Shown: positions 35,346-44,529, counted from the stretch's first letter. The stretch: DNA of 64,000 nucleotides from an uncultured Paracoccaceae bacterium (GCA_947492475.1 CANLNM010000002.1:1-64000), one strand, 5' to 3'. Translations and numbers: made by a program. The notes: a model not told the origin generated them from the sequence alone.

Positions 35346-36662
35346 TTAGTAGTAACCGGCCTTGCGCATTTCACGGTCGGCCGCTTCTTGGGCGGCTTCC
35401 AGTGCCTCTTCGACGGTTACGTCACCGGCCAATGCGGCTGACATTTGCTGACCGACGGCTGTCCCAATTGCTTGGAATTCCGGAATGGCGGCAAACTGAA
35501 CCCCGACATAAGGCGATGGGTTCTGGGTCGAATTTTCTGGATCCGCAGACAGGATCGCCGCCAGTTCAGCATCGGCAAAGACCGCTGCATCCTGGAAATT
35601 CGGGTTGTCATAGGTGGATTGACGTGTCCCGGTTGGAACCGCGCCCCAGCCATTGGTTTCAGCCACCAGTTCGATGTAATCCGCAGATGTGGCCCATTCG
35701 ATGAACTTCTGCGCGTCTTCGGCTTGGTTTGTCCCGGCAGGGATGGCCAGCGACCACGCCCACAGCCAGTTAGCGCCACGTGTTGTCACCGCTTGCGGGG
35801 ATTGAGCGAATGCGATCACGTCGGCCACTTGGGATTGGTCAGGATTGGACACAAAAGAGGCCGCGATGGTGGCGTCGATCCACATGCCGCATTTGCCTTC
35901 GTTGATCAGGGCCAGAATTTCGTTGAACGAATTGCCGGATGAACCCGGAGGGCCGTAATTGTTCAGCAGATCCACATAGAAATGCACTGCGTGGTTCCAT
36001 GCGGCGCTGTCCAGCGCGGGGGTCCAGTCTTCGTTGAACCATTGCGCACCAAAGCTGTTGGCCATGGTGGTCAGGAACGCCATATTGTCGCCCCAGCCCG
36101 GTTTGCCGCGCAGACAGATGCCATAAACACCGTTGTCTTTGTCGGTCATGGCGGCTGCTGCATCTGCCACATGGCCCCAGCTTGGATTGTCGGGCATGGT
36201 CATGCCAGCCGCATCCAACAGGTCCTTGCGATACATGATCATCGAGCTTTCGCCATAGAACGGTGCCGCATAAAGGTTGCCGTCATGGGACAGACCGTTG
36301 CGCATGGCGGGCAGGATGTCGTCGACGTTATAGTCTTCGCCAAATTCCAGCGCCTGCAACCAGCCGCGTTCGCCCCAGATCGGGGCTTCGTACATGCCGA
36401 TTGTCATAATGTCGAACTGACCGCCACGTGTGGTGATGTCGGTGGTCACGCGGCTGCGCAATGTGCCTTCGTCCAGGGTCACCCAATTGACGGTGATGCC
36501 GGGGTTGGCTTCTTCGAATACAGGGGTCAATTTCTGCATTTCGATCATGTGGCCGTTGTTTACGGTGGCGATTGTCAGCTCACCCGCACTGGCCATGCTG
36601 GCCATCGATGCACCGGCAACCCCAAGGGTCAAGCCGAGAGCCGTGTTACGTAAAGATTTCAT
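35346..36662 (-). CDS. smoE: Polyol ABC importer periplasmic binding protein
   Basis: 438 residues from the ATG at 36662, with a strong GGAGGAAA site; an earlier frame start is unlikely. The signal peptide ends near MASMASAGE. The mature part is a cluster-D/MalE-like solute-binding fold starting LTIATVNNGHMIEMQKL with the family signature FEEANPGITVNWV and GQFDIMTIGMYEAPIWG. It binds sorbitol/mannitol-like polyols in the periplasm for the permease pair. It is the first and probably most expressed gene of the seven-gene operon. Confidence 0.92.
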   Translation of the reverse strand: MKSLRNTALGLTLGVAGASMASMASAGELTIATVNNGHMIEMQKLTPVFEEANPGITVNWVTLDEGTLRSRVTTDITTRGGQFDIMTIGMYEAPIWGERGWLQALEFGEDYNVDDILPAMRNGLSHDGNLYAAPFYGESSMIMYRKDLLDAAGMTMPDNPSWGHVADAAAAMTDKDNGVYGICLRGKPGWGDNMAFLTTMANSFGAQWFNEDWTPALDSAAWNHAVHFYVDLLNNYGPPGSSGNSFNEILALINEGKCGMWIDATIAASFVSNPDQSQVADVIAFAQSPQAVTTRGANWLWAWSLAIPAGTNQAEDAQKFIEWATSADYIELVAETNGWGAVPTGTRQSTYDNPNFQDAAVFADAELAAILSADPENSTQNPSPYVGVQFAAIPEFQAIGTAVGQQMSAALAGDVTVEEALEAAQEAADREMRKAGYY

Positions 36663-36815
36663 GGTTTCCTCCCAGAAAGTACGGATTGTTTTGATCCAGT
36701 GCATTTACATTGGGGCGGAAAGGGGCGGCGCGGCTTATACCTTTCTTCCAATGGATGATACAAATCTACGCATATTTTCGTATTTTTCCTAATTTTACCG
36801 TGATTTTGTATGTCC

Positions 36816-36832
36816 GATGGTTAATGACCATC
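36816..36832. promoter_or_regulatory. Inverted repeat upstream of the polyol operon
   Basis: GATGGT (36816-36821) and ACCATC (36827-36832) form a perfect 6-bp inverted repeat around TAATG, in an AT-rich stretch 154 nt before the first gene. It is a candidate regulator site; AraC proteins usually prefer direct repeats, so another protein or chance is possible. Confidence 0.35.
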
Positions 36833-36866
36833 TGTAGATGATTGGATTCGCACGGCCAGAATCAGC

Positions 36867-36898
36867 AAAAACCGGCGCGTTCAAACGTACCGGTTTTT
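36867..36898. terminator. Intrinsic terminator after the flavin reductase gene
   Basis: AAAAACCGG (36867-36875) and CCGGTTTTT (36890-36898) pair, with an inner CGTT/AACG pairing in the loop. It terminates the leftward flavin reductase transcript before the polyol operon promoter and may work both ways. Confidence 0.8.
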
Positions 36899-36924
36899 GG
36901 GGGATCTAACTTGATAGGGTCCGT

Positions 36925-37527
36925 CTATTCGTCTGGGCGTGTCAGGCTAAATGTGTCGGTGACAGACGTGTAATCCCGATATCCAAGCCGCGCGAGCGGG
37001 TGAAATTTAGTGACATCAAACAGGCCATCCGTCAGGCAATCGTCGCGCAGATGCACACCCGTGACCGTGCCAAAAACCACAAAATTGGTCGCGCCGGGCA
37101 ATTGCACGATCTGGGTCATTTTGCATTCCAGTGTGGCAGGCGCATCCGCCACGCGCGGGCAATCAATTGTGTCACATTCCGCTTTGTTGATCCCGGCAAG
37201 CGCAAATTCATCCTGCCCTGCTGGCCAGGCCCCGGATGATTTATTCATGGCATCGCGCGCGGCAAATTCCACGATGTTCACCGCAAAACACCCGGTTTCA
37301 CGGATTTGGGCCATGCTGTCTTTGGTGTCGTCCCGATCCGGTTTGGCGCTGGTAGAGGCAAACATAACCTGCGGCGGTTCATAGGCCACAGCATTAAAAA
37401 ACGAATAAGGTGCCAGATTGTCACCCAATGCACCGCGGGTGGAAATCCAGCCAATCGGGCGGGGGGTGACAATGGCGTTAAACGGATTATGGGGCAGGCC
37501 ATGCCCGTTTTCTGGCTGATAAAACAT
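36925..37527 (-). CDS. Flavin reductase-like (FMN-binding split barrel) protein
   Basis: 200 residues. It carries the split-barrel opening NPFNAIVTPRPIGWISTRGALGDNLAPYSFFNAVAYEPP, with RPIGWIST and APYSFF as flavin-binding signatures, then DTKDSMAQIRETGCFAVNIV. Members of this DIM6/NTAB group reduce FMN or bind it for oxygenase partners. No oxygenase partner is adjacent, so the physiological role is unknown. Confidence 0.85.
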   Translation of the reverse strand: MFYQPENGHGLPHNPFNAIVTPRPIGWISTRGALGDNLAPYSFFNAVAYEPPQVMFASTSAKPDRDDTKDSMAQIRETGCFAVNIVEFAARDAMNKSSGAWPAGQDEFALAGINKAECDTIDCPRVADAPATLECKMTQIVQLPGATNFVVFGTVTGVHLRDDCLTDGLFDVTKFHPLARLGYRDYTSVTDTFSLTRPDE

Positions 37528-37597
37528 ATCGCGACTCCAAGCGTTTGCACGAGATTTAGGCGCATGTTAGGTCGGCGGCCAGTGAAAAGGATCGGGC

Positions 37598-38092
37598 ATG
37601 GATCAGATCAGGCAAGAGAATGCACAGGATTGGTGGGACGTTGAGGCGCTCTATGATCTGTGTTTTGCACCGGGCCGCGAAGCGTTGTCGTCTTATCGGC
37701 TGCGCGATGGGGTTACGGCGGTGCCTGAATTATGTCTGGTCATGCGCGACGACGCCGACATTCTGGGCGGCGCGATCCGGGTCTGGCCAGTGGATATATC
37801 CGGGCATCCCACATTGCTGCTGGGGCCTGTGGCGGTGCATCCCACCCGCCAAGGCGAAGGGCTGGGGGGGGCATTGATCGCCCAAGTCCAGGACCGCGCG
37901 CGCAAATTGGGCTGGGCGCGGATTTTGCTGGTTGGGGACGCGCCTTATTATGAGCGGTTTGGGTTTATGCCCGTTTCAGGTGTGATCATGCCCCCGCCCA
38001 CCAATCCAAATCGGGTTTTGGGCTATGCGCTGACCGCCGGTGCCTGGGATGGAATTACAGGGCAGGTGGCGCGCGCAGATCAAACTCTGTGA
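37598..38092 (+). CDS. GNAT acetyltransferase, YhbS type
   Basis: 164 residues. The acetyl-CoA motif is LLGPVAVHPTRQGEGLGGALI, then ILLVGDAPYYERFGF, the YhbS-like pattern that ends in an A/P-rich strand. The substrate is not predictable. It is divergent from the flavin reductase and overlaps or abuts the EcsC-like gene. Confidence 0.85.
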   Translation: MDQIRQENAQDWWDVEALYDLCFAPGREALSSYRLRDGVTAVPELCLVMRDDADILGGAIRVWPVDISGHPTLLLGPVAVHPTRQGEGLGGALIAQVQDRARKLGWARILLVGDAPYYERFGFMPVSGVIMPPPTNPNRVLGYALTAGAWDGITGQVARADQTL

Positions 38093-38127
38093 TTGAAGTG
38101 GGCCGGGATCACCCCCATCTTAGAAAG

Positions 38128-38928
38128 ATGAGCGATCTTGACCCAAATATGAAAATCATCAACCCCGCCAAATCCAAACCGGCACTGAGCGATGACGCCA
38201 AGTCTGACATCGCCGCATTGGTGGCCCGCCAAAACAAGGCAGGCACTGTGTTGATGAAAGTCATCAGCTTTGCCGGTGGTCAGGTCGAAGACGCGTTGAA
38301 AATGCTGCCAGAAGGGGCGCGAACCCGATTAGAAAGCGGCGCGCGCGACGCATTGGTGCGATCCTATGATCTGGCCGGGCGCAGCCGATCCGTTGGCGTC
38401 AAAGGCGACCGCGCCAACAAAGTGCTGGCCTCTGTGTCCGGGGCGCTGGGCGGGCTGGGCGGATTGCCTACGGCGCTGGCAGAATTGCCGGTGGCCACGA
38501 CATTGATTTTCCGCGCGGTTCAGGATGTCGCCGAAAGTTTGGGCGAAGATCCCACCGCGCCAGAAACCCGCGTGGAATGCCTGCGGGTGTTTGGATCGGG
38601 TGGTCCGGGCGATGCGGATGATGGGATCGACACCACCTTTGTGGGGGCGCGCCTTTCGCTGACCGGGCCCGCCGTTAATAAACTGATCCAGAGCATCGCG
38701 CCGAAATTTGCCACCTTGCTGGGGCAAAAACTGGCCAGCCAAGCGGTGCCGGTTTTGGGCGCGGCGGCCGGGGCAGGGACCAACTTTGCCTTTACCAGCT
38801 ATTATGTGGAAATGGCGCAGGTGCATTTTGGGTTGCGGGCCTTGGCACGCATCCATGACGAAGCCGACGTTTTGGACGAATTCCACCGTCAATTGGCCGC
38901 GTCAAAACTGCCGGTGATCCGCAACTAG
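38128..38928 (+). CDS. EcsC-family protein
   Basis: 266 residues from the ATG at 38128; a GTG at 38089 that overlaps the GNAT stop would add 13 residues. The EcsC pattern is visible in LGGLGGLPTALAELPVATTLIFRAVQDVAESLGEDP and later VPVLGAAAGAGTNFAFTSYYVEMAQVHF, glycine-rich hydrophobic segments that may associate with membrane. EcsC proteins have no established biochemical function. It is downstream of the GNAT gene on the same strand. Confidence 0.8.
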   Translation: MSDLDPNMKIINPAKSKPALSDDAKSDIAALVARQNKAGTVLMKVISFAGGQVEDALKMLPEGARTRLESGARDALVRSYDLAGRSRSVGVKGDRANKVLASVSGALGGLGGLPTALAELPVATTLIFRAVQDVAESLGEDPTAPETRVECLRVFGSGGPGDADDGIDTTFVGARLSLTGPAVNKLIQSIAPKFATLLGQKLASQAVPVLGAAAGAGTNFAFTSYYVEMAQVHFGLRALARIHDEADVLDEFHRQLAASKLPVIRN

Positions 38929-38988
38929 CGCCGCACGTTTGTGGGGGCGGGTTTCATAGCAACCAAAACAGGCCAAAACAGCGCGCAG

Positions 38989-41241
38989 TCAAATCGACCA
39001 ATCCTGTTTTTTCAGATAATCCATAATGGCCGGACGCACGGTCATGGCGCCGGACGCTTTGGCGGTTTCGATCACATCGCGGATTTCAGACAGATTGCTG
39101 CGGCGCAACAGGTGTTTGACCGGCCCAATTGAGGCCGGGCGCATCGATAGCGACCGCAGGCCAAGAGCCGCAAAACAAAGCGCCTCGATGGGGCGACCGG
39201 CGTCCTCGCCACAGAAAGAAAGGTCAGTGTTGTGGGGTTCACACCGCGCAATGACCTGTTCGATAAAGCTGAGAAAGGACACATTCAGCGTGTCATAGCG
39301 TTTGCGCACCCGTTCATTTTCGCGATCCGCCGCAAAGAAAAACTGCTTTAGGTCATTGCCGCCGATGGACAGGAAATCCACCTCGTCAAAGAACACTTCG
39401 GGGGCAAAGGCCAGTGATGGGGTTTCCAACATGGCGCCGATTTGCACATCCGCAGGCAGGGGATGGCCGAGGATGCGTTCGCGTTCCATGGCTTTGTCCA
39501 TTTCGGCGCGCGCGGCCCGGAATTCTTCGAGCTGGGCAATAAACGGGAACATCACCGACAATGGCCGCCCATTGGCCGCACGGATCAGCGCCTGAAGCTG
39601 CATCCGCAAAACGCCGGGTTTTTCCAGCCCCACACGGATCGCCCGCCAGCCCATGGCCGGGTTGGGTTCGTCATTGGGCTTCATATAGGGCAGCACTTTG
39701 TCGGATCCGATATCCAACGTGCGAAACGCCACGCGCCGGCCTTCGGCGGCATCAATGACACGGGCATAAAGTGCGGATAATTCGGCGCGGCGCGGCATTT
39801 GATTGCGCACAAGGAATTGCAATTCGGTCCGAAACAGACCCACCCCTTCGGCGCCGGATGTGGGCAGCGAAGGCAAATCCGCCATCAAACCGGCATTCAT
39901 TTGCAGCGTGATTTGCTGGCCATCACGTGTTTCAGCTGGCAAATCACGGATGGACGTATACCGTTCCTGCGCCCGGGTTTGCATGGCGATTTTATCGCTG
40001 AACGCGGCCTGAACTGTTTCATCCGGGCGCAGATGGGCGATGCCTTGGTCACCATCCACAAGGATCGCATCGCCGTTCAACGCCTCTGAGATAATCCCAC
40101 GGGCGTGGATGATCAGCGGGATGGCCCAGGCACGGGCTACGATGGCGGCGTGACTGCCAACGGACCCTTCTTCTAAGACGATGCCTTTTAGGTTTTTGCC
40201 GTAATCCAGCAATTCTGCCGGACCGATATTGCGCGCCACAAGCACAGGATTGGCGGGCATTTCCGCCCCCGTATGTGCGCCCTGGCCGGTCAGGATCCGC
40301 AGCAGCCGATTGGACAGATCATCCAGATCATGCAGGCGGTCGCGCAGATAGGCGTCTTTGGCTTGCCCCATCCGAGTGCGCGCCAGCGATTGTTCCTTTT
40401 CCACGGCGGCTTCTGCGGACAGACCGTTGGAAATATCCGCTTCCATGCGCTTCATCCACGACCGGGAATTGGCGAACATGCGGTAGGCTTCCATGACCTG
40501 CATCTGTTCGGTGTTGGTCGATGGCGTGGCTGACAGCATATCATCCACCGACAAACGCAGCGTGTTCACCGCCTCGGTCAGGCGTTTTATTTCGGCCACC
40601 GGATCATCCGATACCGGGTTGGTGACCACAACACGCGGTTCATGCAGGTAAACCTGACCCTGTGCGGTGCCTTCTTGGCCGGTTGCGCCGCGCAGCATCA
40701 CTGCCTGTTGATGGCGCGCAGACAGCGCCGCACCGTCGCCCAGAAACACGCCCAATTCGGTCATTTCCGCCAGAACCATTGCCACCACTTCGAGGGCATA
40801 GATTTCGTCGGCGACAAATTTGCGCGCGTCTTTGGATTGCACCACCAAAACGCCCATCATGTCGCCTAACCGCTGGATCGGCACACCACAAAAGCTTGAA
40901 TACCGTTCTTCGCCGGTTTCGGGCATATAGCGGAACCCCTTGGCAGACGGGGCGTCTTCGGTGTTGAGGATACGTTTGGTGCGGGCCACTTTGCCCACCA
41001 GACCTTCGCCGATTTTCATGCGGGTCTGATGCACAGATTCTGCGGCCAACCCTTCGGTTGCGCATAGTTCCAGCGTGTCTTCGTCGCGAAACAGATAGAT
41101 TGAACAGACTTCGGCCTGCATAGAATGGGCAATCAGCTGAACAATTTTGTTCAGACGTTCCTGCCCAGCAGCATCTTCGGCCATTGTATCGCGCAGGCGA
41201 CCCAATAGCTTACGACTTTCGCTCTCAAAGCTCTCAGACAT
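38989..41241 (-). CDS. ptsP: PTS-Ntr enzyme I (phosphoenolpyruvate-protein phosphotransferase)
   Basis: 750 residues. Residues 15-160 form a GAF sensor domain; from about residue 170 the protein is enzyme I. The phosphorylated His is in EEGSVGSHAAIVARAWAIP, and the PEP-binding C-terminal half has EGVGLFRTELQFL, VMFPFIAQLEEF, LSIGGNDLKQFFFAADREN and the catalytic CGEDAG. EI-Ntr phosphorylates NPr from PEP; in Rhizobiales and Rhodobacterales it links nitrogen and carbon state to regulation and K+ transport. It follows lysC on the same strand, a widely conserved pair in this group. Confidence 0.95.
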   Translation of the reverse strand: MSESFESESRKLLGRLRDTMAEDAAGQERLNKIVQLIAHSMQAEVCSIYLFRDEDTLELCATEGLAAESVHQTRMKIGEGLVGKVARTKRILNTEDAPSAKGFRYMPETGEERYSSFCGVPIQRLGDMMGVLVVQSKDARKFVADEIYALEVVAMVLAEMTELGVFLGDGAALSARHQQAVMLRGATGQEGTAQGQVYLHEPRVVVTNPVSDDPVAEIKRLTEAVNTLRLSVDDMLSATPSTNTEQMQVMEAYRMFANSRSWMKRMEADISNGLSAEAAVEKEQSLARTRMGQAKDAYLRDRLHDLDDLSNRLLRILTGQGAHTGAEMPANPVLVARNIGPAELLDYGKNLKGIVLEEGSVGSHAAIVARAWAIPLIIHARGIISEALNGDAILVDGDQGIAHLRPDETVQAAFSDKIAMQTRAQERYTSIRDLPAETRDGQQITLQMNAGLMADLPSLPTSGAEGVGLFRTELQFLVRNQMPRRAELSALYARVIDAAEGRRVAFRTLDIGSDKVLPYMKPNDEPNPAMGWRAIRVGLEKPGVLRMQLQALIRAANGRPLSVMFPFIAQLEEFRAARAEMDKAMERERILGHPLPADVQIGAMLETPSLAFAPEVFFDEVDFLSIGGNDLKQFFFAADRENERVRKRYDTLNVSFLSFIEQVIARCEPHNTDLSFCGEDAGRPIEALCFAALGLRSLSMRPASIGPVKHLLRRSNLSEIRDVIETAKASGAMTVRPAIMDYLKKQDWSI

Positions 41242-41300
41242 ACGCCCTCATCACCTTCTGGTGCCCCTGACATTCGCGCCACGGTTGTAAGGCGTCTATA

Positions 41301-42539
41301 TCAGGCGGTTTTCTCTAATTCAAAGGCATCATGCAGGGCTTGCACGGCCAATTCCATGTATTTTCGATCAATCAACACAGAAACCTTGATTTCTGAGGTG
41401 CCGATGACCTTTAGGTTGATGCCTTCGCGCGACAAACAGTCGAACATTTTGGCGGCAACCCCCGCATGGGACCGCATGCCGATGCCAACGATGGACACTT
41501 TGCAGACATCCGTATCCGCGACCAGATCGTGGAAATTGATGCTGTCTGCGGCCTTGGCGGCGTTCATGGCCTTTTCGGCGCGCGCGACCTGATCTATGGG
41601 GCAGGAAAACGTCATATCCGTGCGCCCGTCTTCGGAAATGTTCTGAACGATCATGTCGACGTTCACACCCGCATCAGCCAAGGGGCCAAAGATGGCGGCG
41701 GCGATTCCCGGACGGTCGGCGACCGAAATCAGGGTCACTTTGGCTTCGTCACGGCTATAGGCCACACCGGCCACGGCATTCTGTTCCATGATTTCCTCCT
41801 CGTCGCAGACCAGTGTCCCGGCCTCGTCGGATTGTTCTTCGAAAGAGCTGAGCACGCGCAGGCGCACTTTGTATTTCATTGCCAGCTCAACCGAGCGGGT
41901 TTGCAAAACCTTGGCCCCAAGCGAAGCCAGTTCAAGCATTTCTTCAAACGCGATTTTGTCGAGTTTGCGCGCCTTTTCACAGATGCGCGGATCGGTCGTG
42001 TAAACGCCATCCACATCCGTATAGATGTCACAGCGCTCTGCTTCGAACGCCGCGGCAAAGGCAACCGCCGTGGTATCAGACCCGCCGCGTCCCAGCGTTG
42101 TGATCCGACCTTCTGGGCTAAGTCCTTGAAATCCGGCAACAACAGCGACACGCATGCCTTCGCCAAACTTGGCGTTGATATTGTCGGTTTGAATTTCTTC
42201 GATCCGGGCAGAGGAATGCGCAGACGTGGTCAGCAGCGGCACTTGCCAGCCTTGCCATGACCGCGCGGGCACGTCCATTTCTTGCAATGTCAACGCCATC
42301 AAACCGGCGGTGACATTTTCACCCGAGGACACAACCGCATCATATTCACGCGCATCAAACAGCGGCGATGTTTCGTTGACCCAGCCCACCAATTCATTGG
42401 TTTTGCCGGACATGGCCGAAACGATGACAATCACGTCATAGCCTTTGGCCACCTCAACGCCGACCTTTTTGGCGGCGCGTTTGATGCGGTCGAGTGTTGC
42501 GACGGAAGTCCCGCCAAATTTCATTACCAGAACTGGCAT
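41301..42539 (-). CDS. lysC: Aspartate kinase
   Basis: 412 residues from the ATG at 42539 (MPVLVMKFGGTSVATLDRI), with GGGAAAG upstream. The kinase domain has KFGGTSV, TTLGRGGSDTTAVAFA and the DVDGVYTTDPRI loop; the C-terminal part carries two ACT domains (EAKVTLISVADRPGIAAAIF and KVSIVGIGMRSHAGVAAKMF) for feedback by lysine or threonine. It makes aspartyl phosphate for lysine, methionine and threonine. It sits between a GST and ptsP on one strand. Confidence 0.97.
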   Translation of the reverse strand: MPVLVMKFGGTSVATLDRIKRAAKKVGVEVAKGYDVIVIVSAMSGKTNELVGWVNETSPLFDAREYDAVVSSGENVTAGLMALTLQEMDVPARSWQGWQVPLLTTSAHSSARIEEIQTDNINAKFGEGMRVAVVAGFQGLSPEGRITTLGRGGSDTTAVAFAAAFEAERCDIYTDVDGVYTTDPRICEKARKLDKIAFEEMLELASLGAKVLQTRSVELAMKYKVRLRVLSSFEEQSDEAGTLVCDEEEIMEQNAVAGVAYSRDEAKVTLISVADRPGIAAAIFGPLADAGVNVDMIVQNISEDGRTDMTFSCPIDQVARAEKAMNAAKAADSINFHDLVADTDVCKVSIVGIGMRSHAGVAAKMFDCLSREGINLKVIGTSEIKVSVLIDRKYMELAVQALHDAFELEKTA

Positions 42540-42608
42540 TATCTTTCCCAATCTGTCGTCGCAGCGCTTTTATGCGCAAGAGATGAAAAGGGCAATGGGC
42601 GATCAAGG

Positions 42609-42640
42609 GGTTTCAGGGCCGCGGATCGGGCCCAGAAACC
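42609..42640 (-). terminator. Hairpin between the GST gene and lysC
   Basis: GGTTTC-GGGCC (42609-42620) pairs with GGCCC-GAAACC (42629-42640), one mismatch. It follows the GST stop by 19 nt, but the tract after it on the minus strand is only CCCCTTG, so termination would be weak. Confidence 0.4.
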
Positions 42641-42658
42641 ACAGGCCAAATTGGCGCG

Positions 42659-43363
42659 CTATTTGGGTTGCCTGAACAACGTCTTTAGCGCGGCTTGGTC
42701 TTTTTGCAGCTCACCGCGCAGATCCGCATGTAATGCCCGTCCGGCCTGAACGCCCGAGCGTTGTGCCATCTGATCCAACCAACGGGTCAGGTTTGGTTTG
42801 TCTGACAGGTCCTGTTGCTGGCCTTCCCATAGGCTGGCCCAAGGCCAGATCGACATGTCCGCGATCGAATAGAAATCCCCGGCCACAAAGTCTGATTTGG
42901 CCAATTGGCTGTCTAAAACACCATATAGCCGGGCCACTTCGCTGCGATAGCGATCCTTGGCATAGGGCAAATCCTGCGGAGGGGTCATGTTGGGCGCGTA
43001 TTTCAGGAAATGATGCGCCTGACCGGCCATCGGGCCAACGCCGCCCATTTGCCACATCAGCCATTGATCCACGGCAATCCGGTCCCGTTCGGTTTGCCCA
43101 TAGAACTGACCGGTTTTGCGGGCCAGATATTGTAGGATTGCGCCGCTTTCGAACACGGTGATGGGCGCGCCATCCGGGCCGTCTGCATCGACAATCACCG
43201 GCATTTTGTTGTTTGGCGCGATTTTCAGGAAATCGGGCGCAAATTGATCCCCTTTGCCGATATTGATCAGATTGACGTGAAACGGCAGATCCATTTCCGC
43301 CAAAGCGATGGAAATTTTCCAACCATTAGGGGTGGGCCAATAATAAAGCTCGATTGGGGTCAT
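42659..43363 (-). CDS. Glutathione S-transferase, YfcG/YghU (Nu) type
   Basis: 235 residues from the ATG at 43363, with AGGAAA upstream. The thioredoxin-like N-terminal domain starts IELYYWPTPNGWKISIALAEM and has NNKMPVIVD with the cis-Pro and FESGAILQYLA for the glutathione gamma-glutamyl site; residues 95-235 are helical. YfcG-like proteins act as disulfide-bond reductases with two bound glutathiones. The TPNGWK motif replaces the catalytic Tyr/Ser with Asn, as in that class. Confidence 0.92.
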   Translation of the reverse strand: MTPIELYYWPTPNGWKISIALAEMDLPFHVNLINIGKGDQFAPDFLKIAPNNKMPVIVDADGPDGAPITVFESGAILQYLARKTGQFYGQTERDRIAVDQWLMWQMGGVGPMAGQAHHFLKYAPNMTPPQDLPYAKDRYRSEVARLYGVLDSQLAKSDFVAGDFYSIADMSIWPWASLWEGQQQDLSDKPNLTRWLDQMAQRSGVQAGRALHADLRGELQKDQAALKTLFRQPK

Positions 43364-43410
43364 AACGTTTCCTGTCGCGGCTGGCTGATGCATTGCCCGC
43401 AGGATGGCGA

Positions 43411-44286
43411 TTATATGCCCAATGGCAACAGATCAGATGCACAGGATCGCGGATTTGTCGCCGTGTTGGTGCGGATCGCTGCGCTGAGCAAAGCAAACGG
43501 CGTTTCATCCGCAGCCAGCAAAATAGCGCGATAAAGCGGCCAGACGGATCGGCGCGCATAGCCGCTCCAATGACAGATATTGCGATCCGGGCGATCGATG
43601 TTGAACCCCAATTGCGCCAATCCACGCAGGCGATCCGGTTGATCCAGCGGCAAATCCAGCCAGTTTTGATGTGATAATCCACGCCCCGTTGTGGCGCCAT
43701 GCACCGGAAAGGCCGCGCGCAGCAACACGTCAAAGGCCATGTTTTCACGCCCGGTCACGTTGAACACTTCGACCTCTTGACCCGCAGCACTGGCCAGGGC
43801 GGCATTGGCTTCGCGTTGAAATAGGGCCGCTGAAATCAGGATCATCCGGCGCACAATCCCCGGTGCCAGATCATGCAGGGCCTCTATCGCGACGCGTGCC
43901 CCCAAAGAATGGGCAATGATATGCACCTGCCGACCGGGCGACAGCTGTTCGATCTGCGTCAACAGACGGCGCAGTTGATCGCCCGCACGCTGCGCCGATT
44001 TATGCGCCTGCCAGATGGACCCGCGCGCCGACCACCCAAACCCGATGGCCAAACCGCCCGCCTTTTCAACGCATAACATAGCCGGCCACGGCACGGCTTT
44101 GCGGCTGGGATTTGCGGGGGATAGGGACAGGATATGGGTGTGAGGATTATGGGGCGCGGCATGGGGGCAGAATTTGTACCCATGGATCATGACCACAACG
44201 GGGGCGTCTTTCTTTAGCCCGGTCAATCCTGCGCTAAGGGCGTCGGGATCATACGTATCAGCAGCATTTATCGGAAGAAGTGCCAT
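43411..44286 (-). CDS. Alpha/beta hydrolase-like protein
   Basis: 291 residues from an ATG at 44286; an ATG at 44301 is also possible, and the longer open frame overlaps the riboswitch region and is unlikely coding. The fold signals are VVVMIHGYKF for the oxyanion strand and HIIAHSLGARVAIEAL with the nucleophile Ser in AHSLG. A possible acid and late His are in the FNVTGRENMAFD and GRGLSHQN areas. The substrate is unknown. It is divergent from metZ. Confidence 0.8.
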   Translation of the reverse strand: MALLPINAADTYDPDALSAGLTGLKKDAPVVVMIHGYKFCPHAAPHNPHTHILSLSPANPSRKAVPWPAMLCVEKAGGLAIGFGWSARGSIWQAHKSAQRAGDQLRRLLTQIEQLSPGRQVHIIAHSLGARVAIEALHDLAPGIVRRMILISAALFQREANAALASAAGQEVEVFNVTGRENMAFDVLLRAAFPVHGATTGRGLSHQNWLDLPLDQPDRLRGLAQLGFNIDRPDRNICHWSGYARRSVWPLYRAILLAADETPFALLSAAIRTNTATNPRSCASDLLPLGI

Positions 44287-44432
44287 GCCAGCCCCATACA
44301 TTGCGGTATTGCTGCAAAAACCATCGGCCAAGTGGTTAAAATTGCCGTAACAGGACCGTAACGGTGGGTTAACAATTTGCAGCCTGCGCGACGTGACTTG
44401 ACGGCAGGTCTGTGTCGGCGCTATTGGAACGT

Positions 44433-44489
44433 CGTGGCGATTTGTTACCGGATTGCGGGCCACGTAAAACATTTCCGCTAAATAGGTGT
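44433..44489 (+). ncRNA. SAM-II riboswitch aptamer upstream of metZ
   Basis: The sequence follows the SAM-II consensus: P1 CGTGGC (44433-44438) with GCCACG (44459-44464), L1 with GATTTGTTACCGGATTGCGG, and the 3' stretch AAAACATTTCCGCTAAATAGG. GCGG (44455-44458) pairs with CCGC (44475-44478), and ACC (44447-44449) with GGT (44485-44487), giving the H-type pseudoknot. SAM-II elements lie before met genes in alphaproteobacteria and turn them down when SAM is high. The gene behind it is metZ, as expected. Confidence 0.85.
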
Positions 44490-44498
44490 ACGGGTGCG

Positions 44499-44529
44499 CC
44501 CCGATACCTGTCCGGTGTCGGGGTTTTTT
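44499..44529 (+). terminator. Intrinsic terminator in the metZ leader
   Basis: CCCCGATACC (44499-44508) pairs with GGTGTCGGGG (44514-44523) around TGTCC, followed by six T. It lies between the SAM-II aptamer and the metZ start. The aptamer end AGGTGT (44484-44489) is complementary to ATACCT (44504-44509) in its 5' arm, so an alternative antiterminator is possible. Confidence 0.9.
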
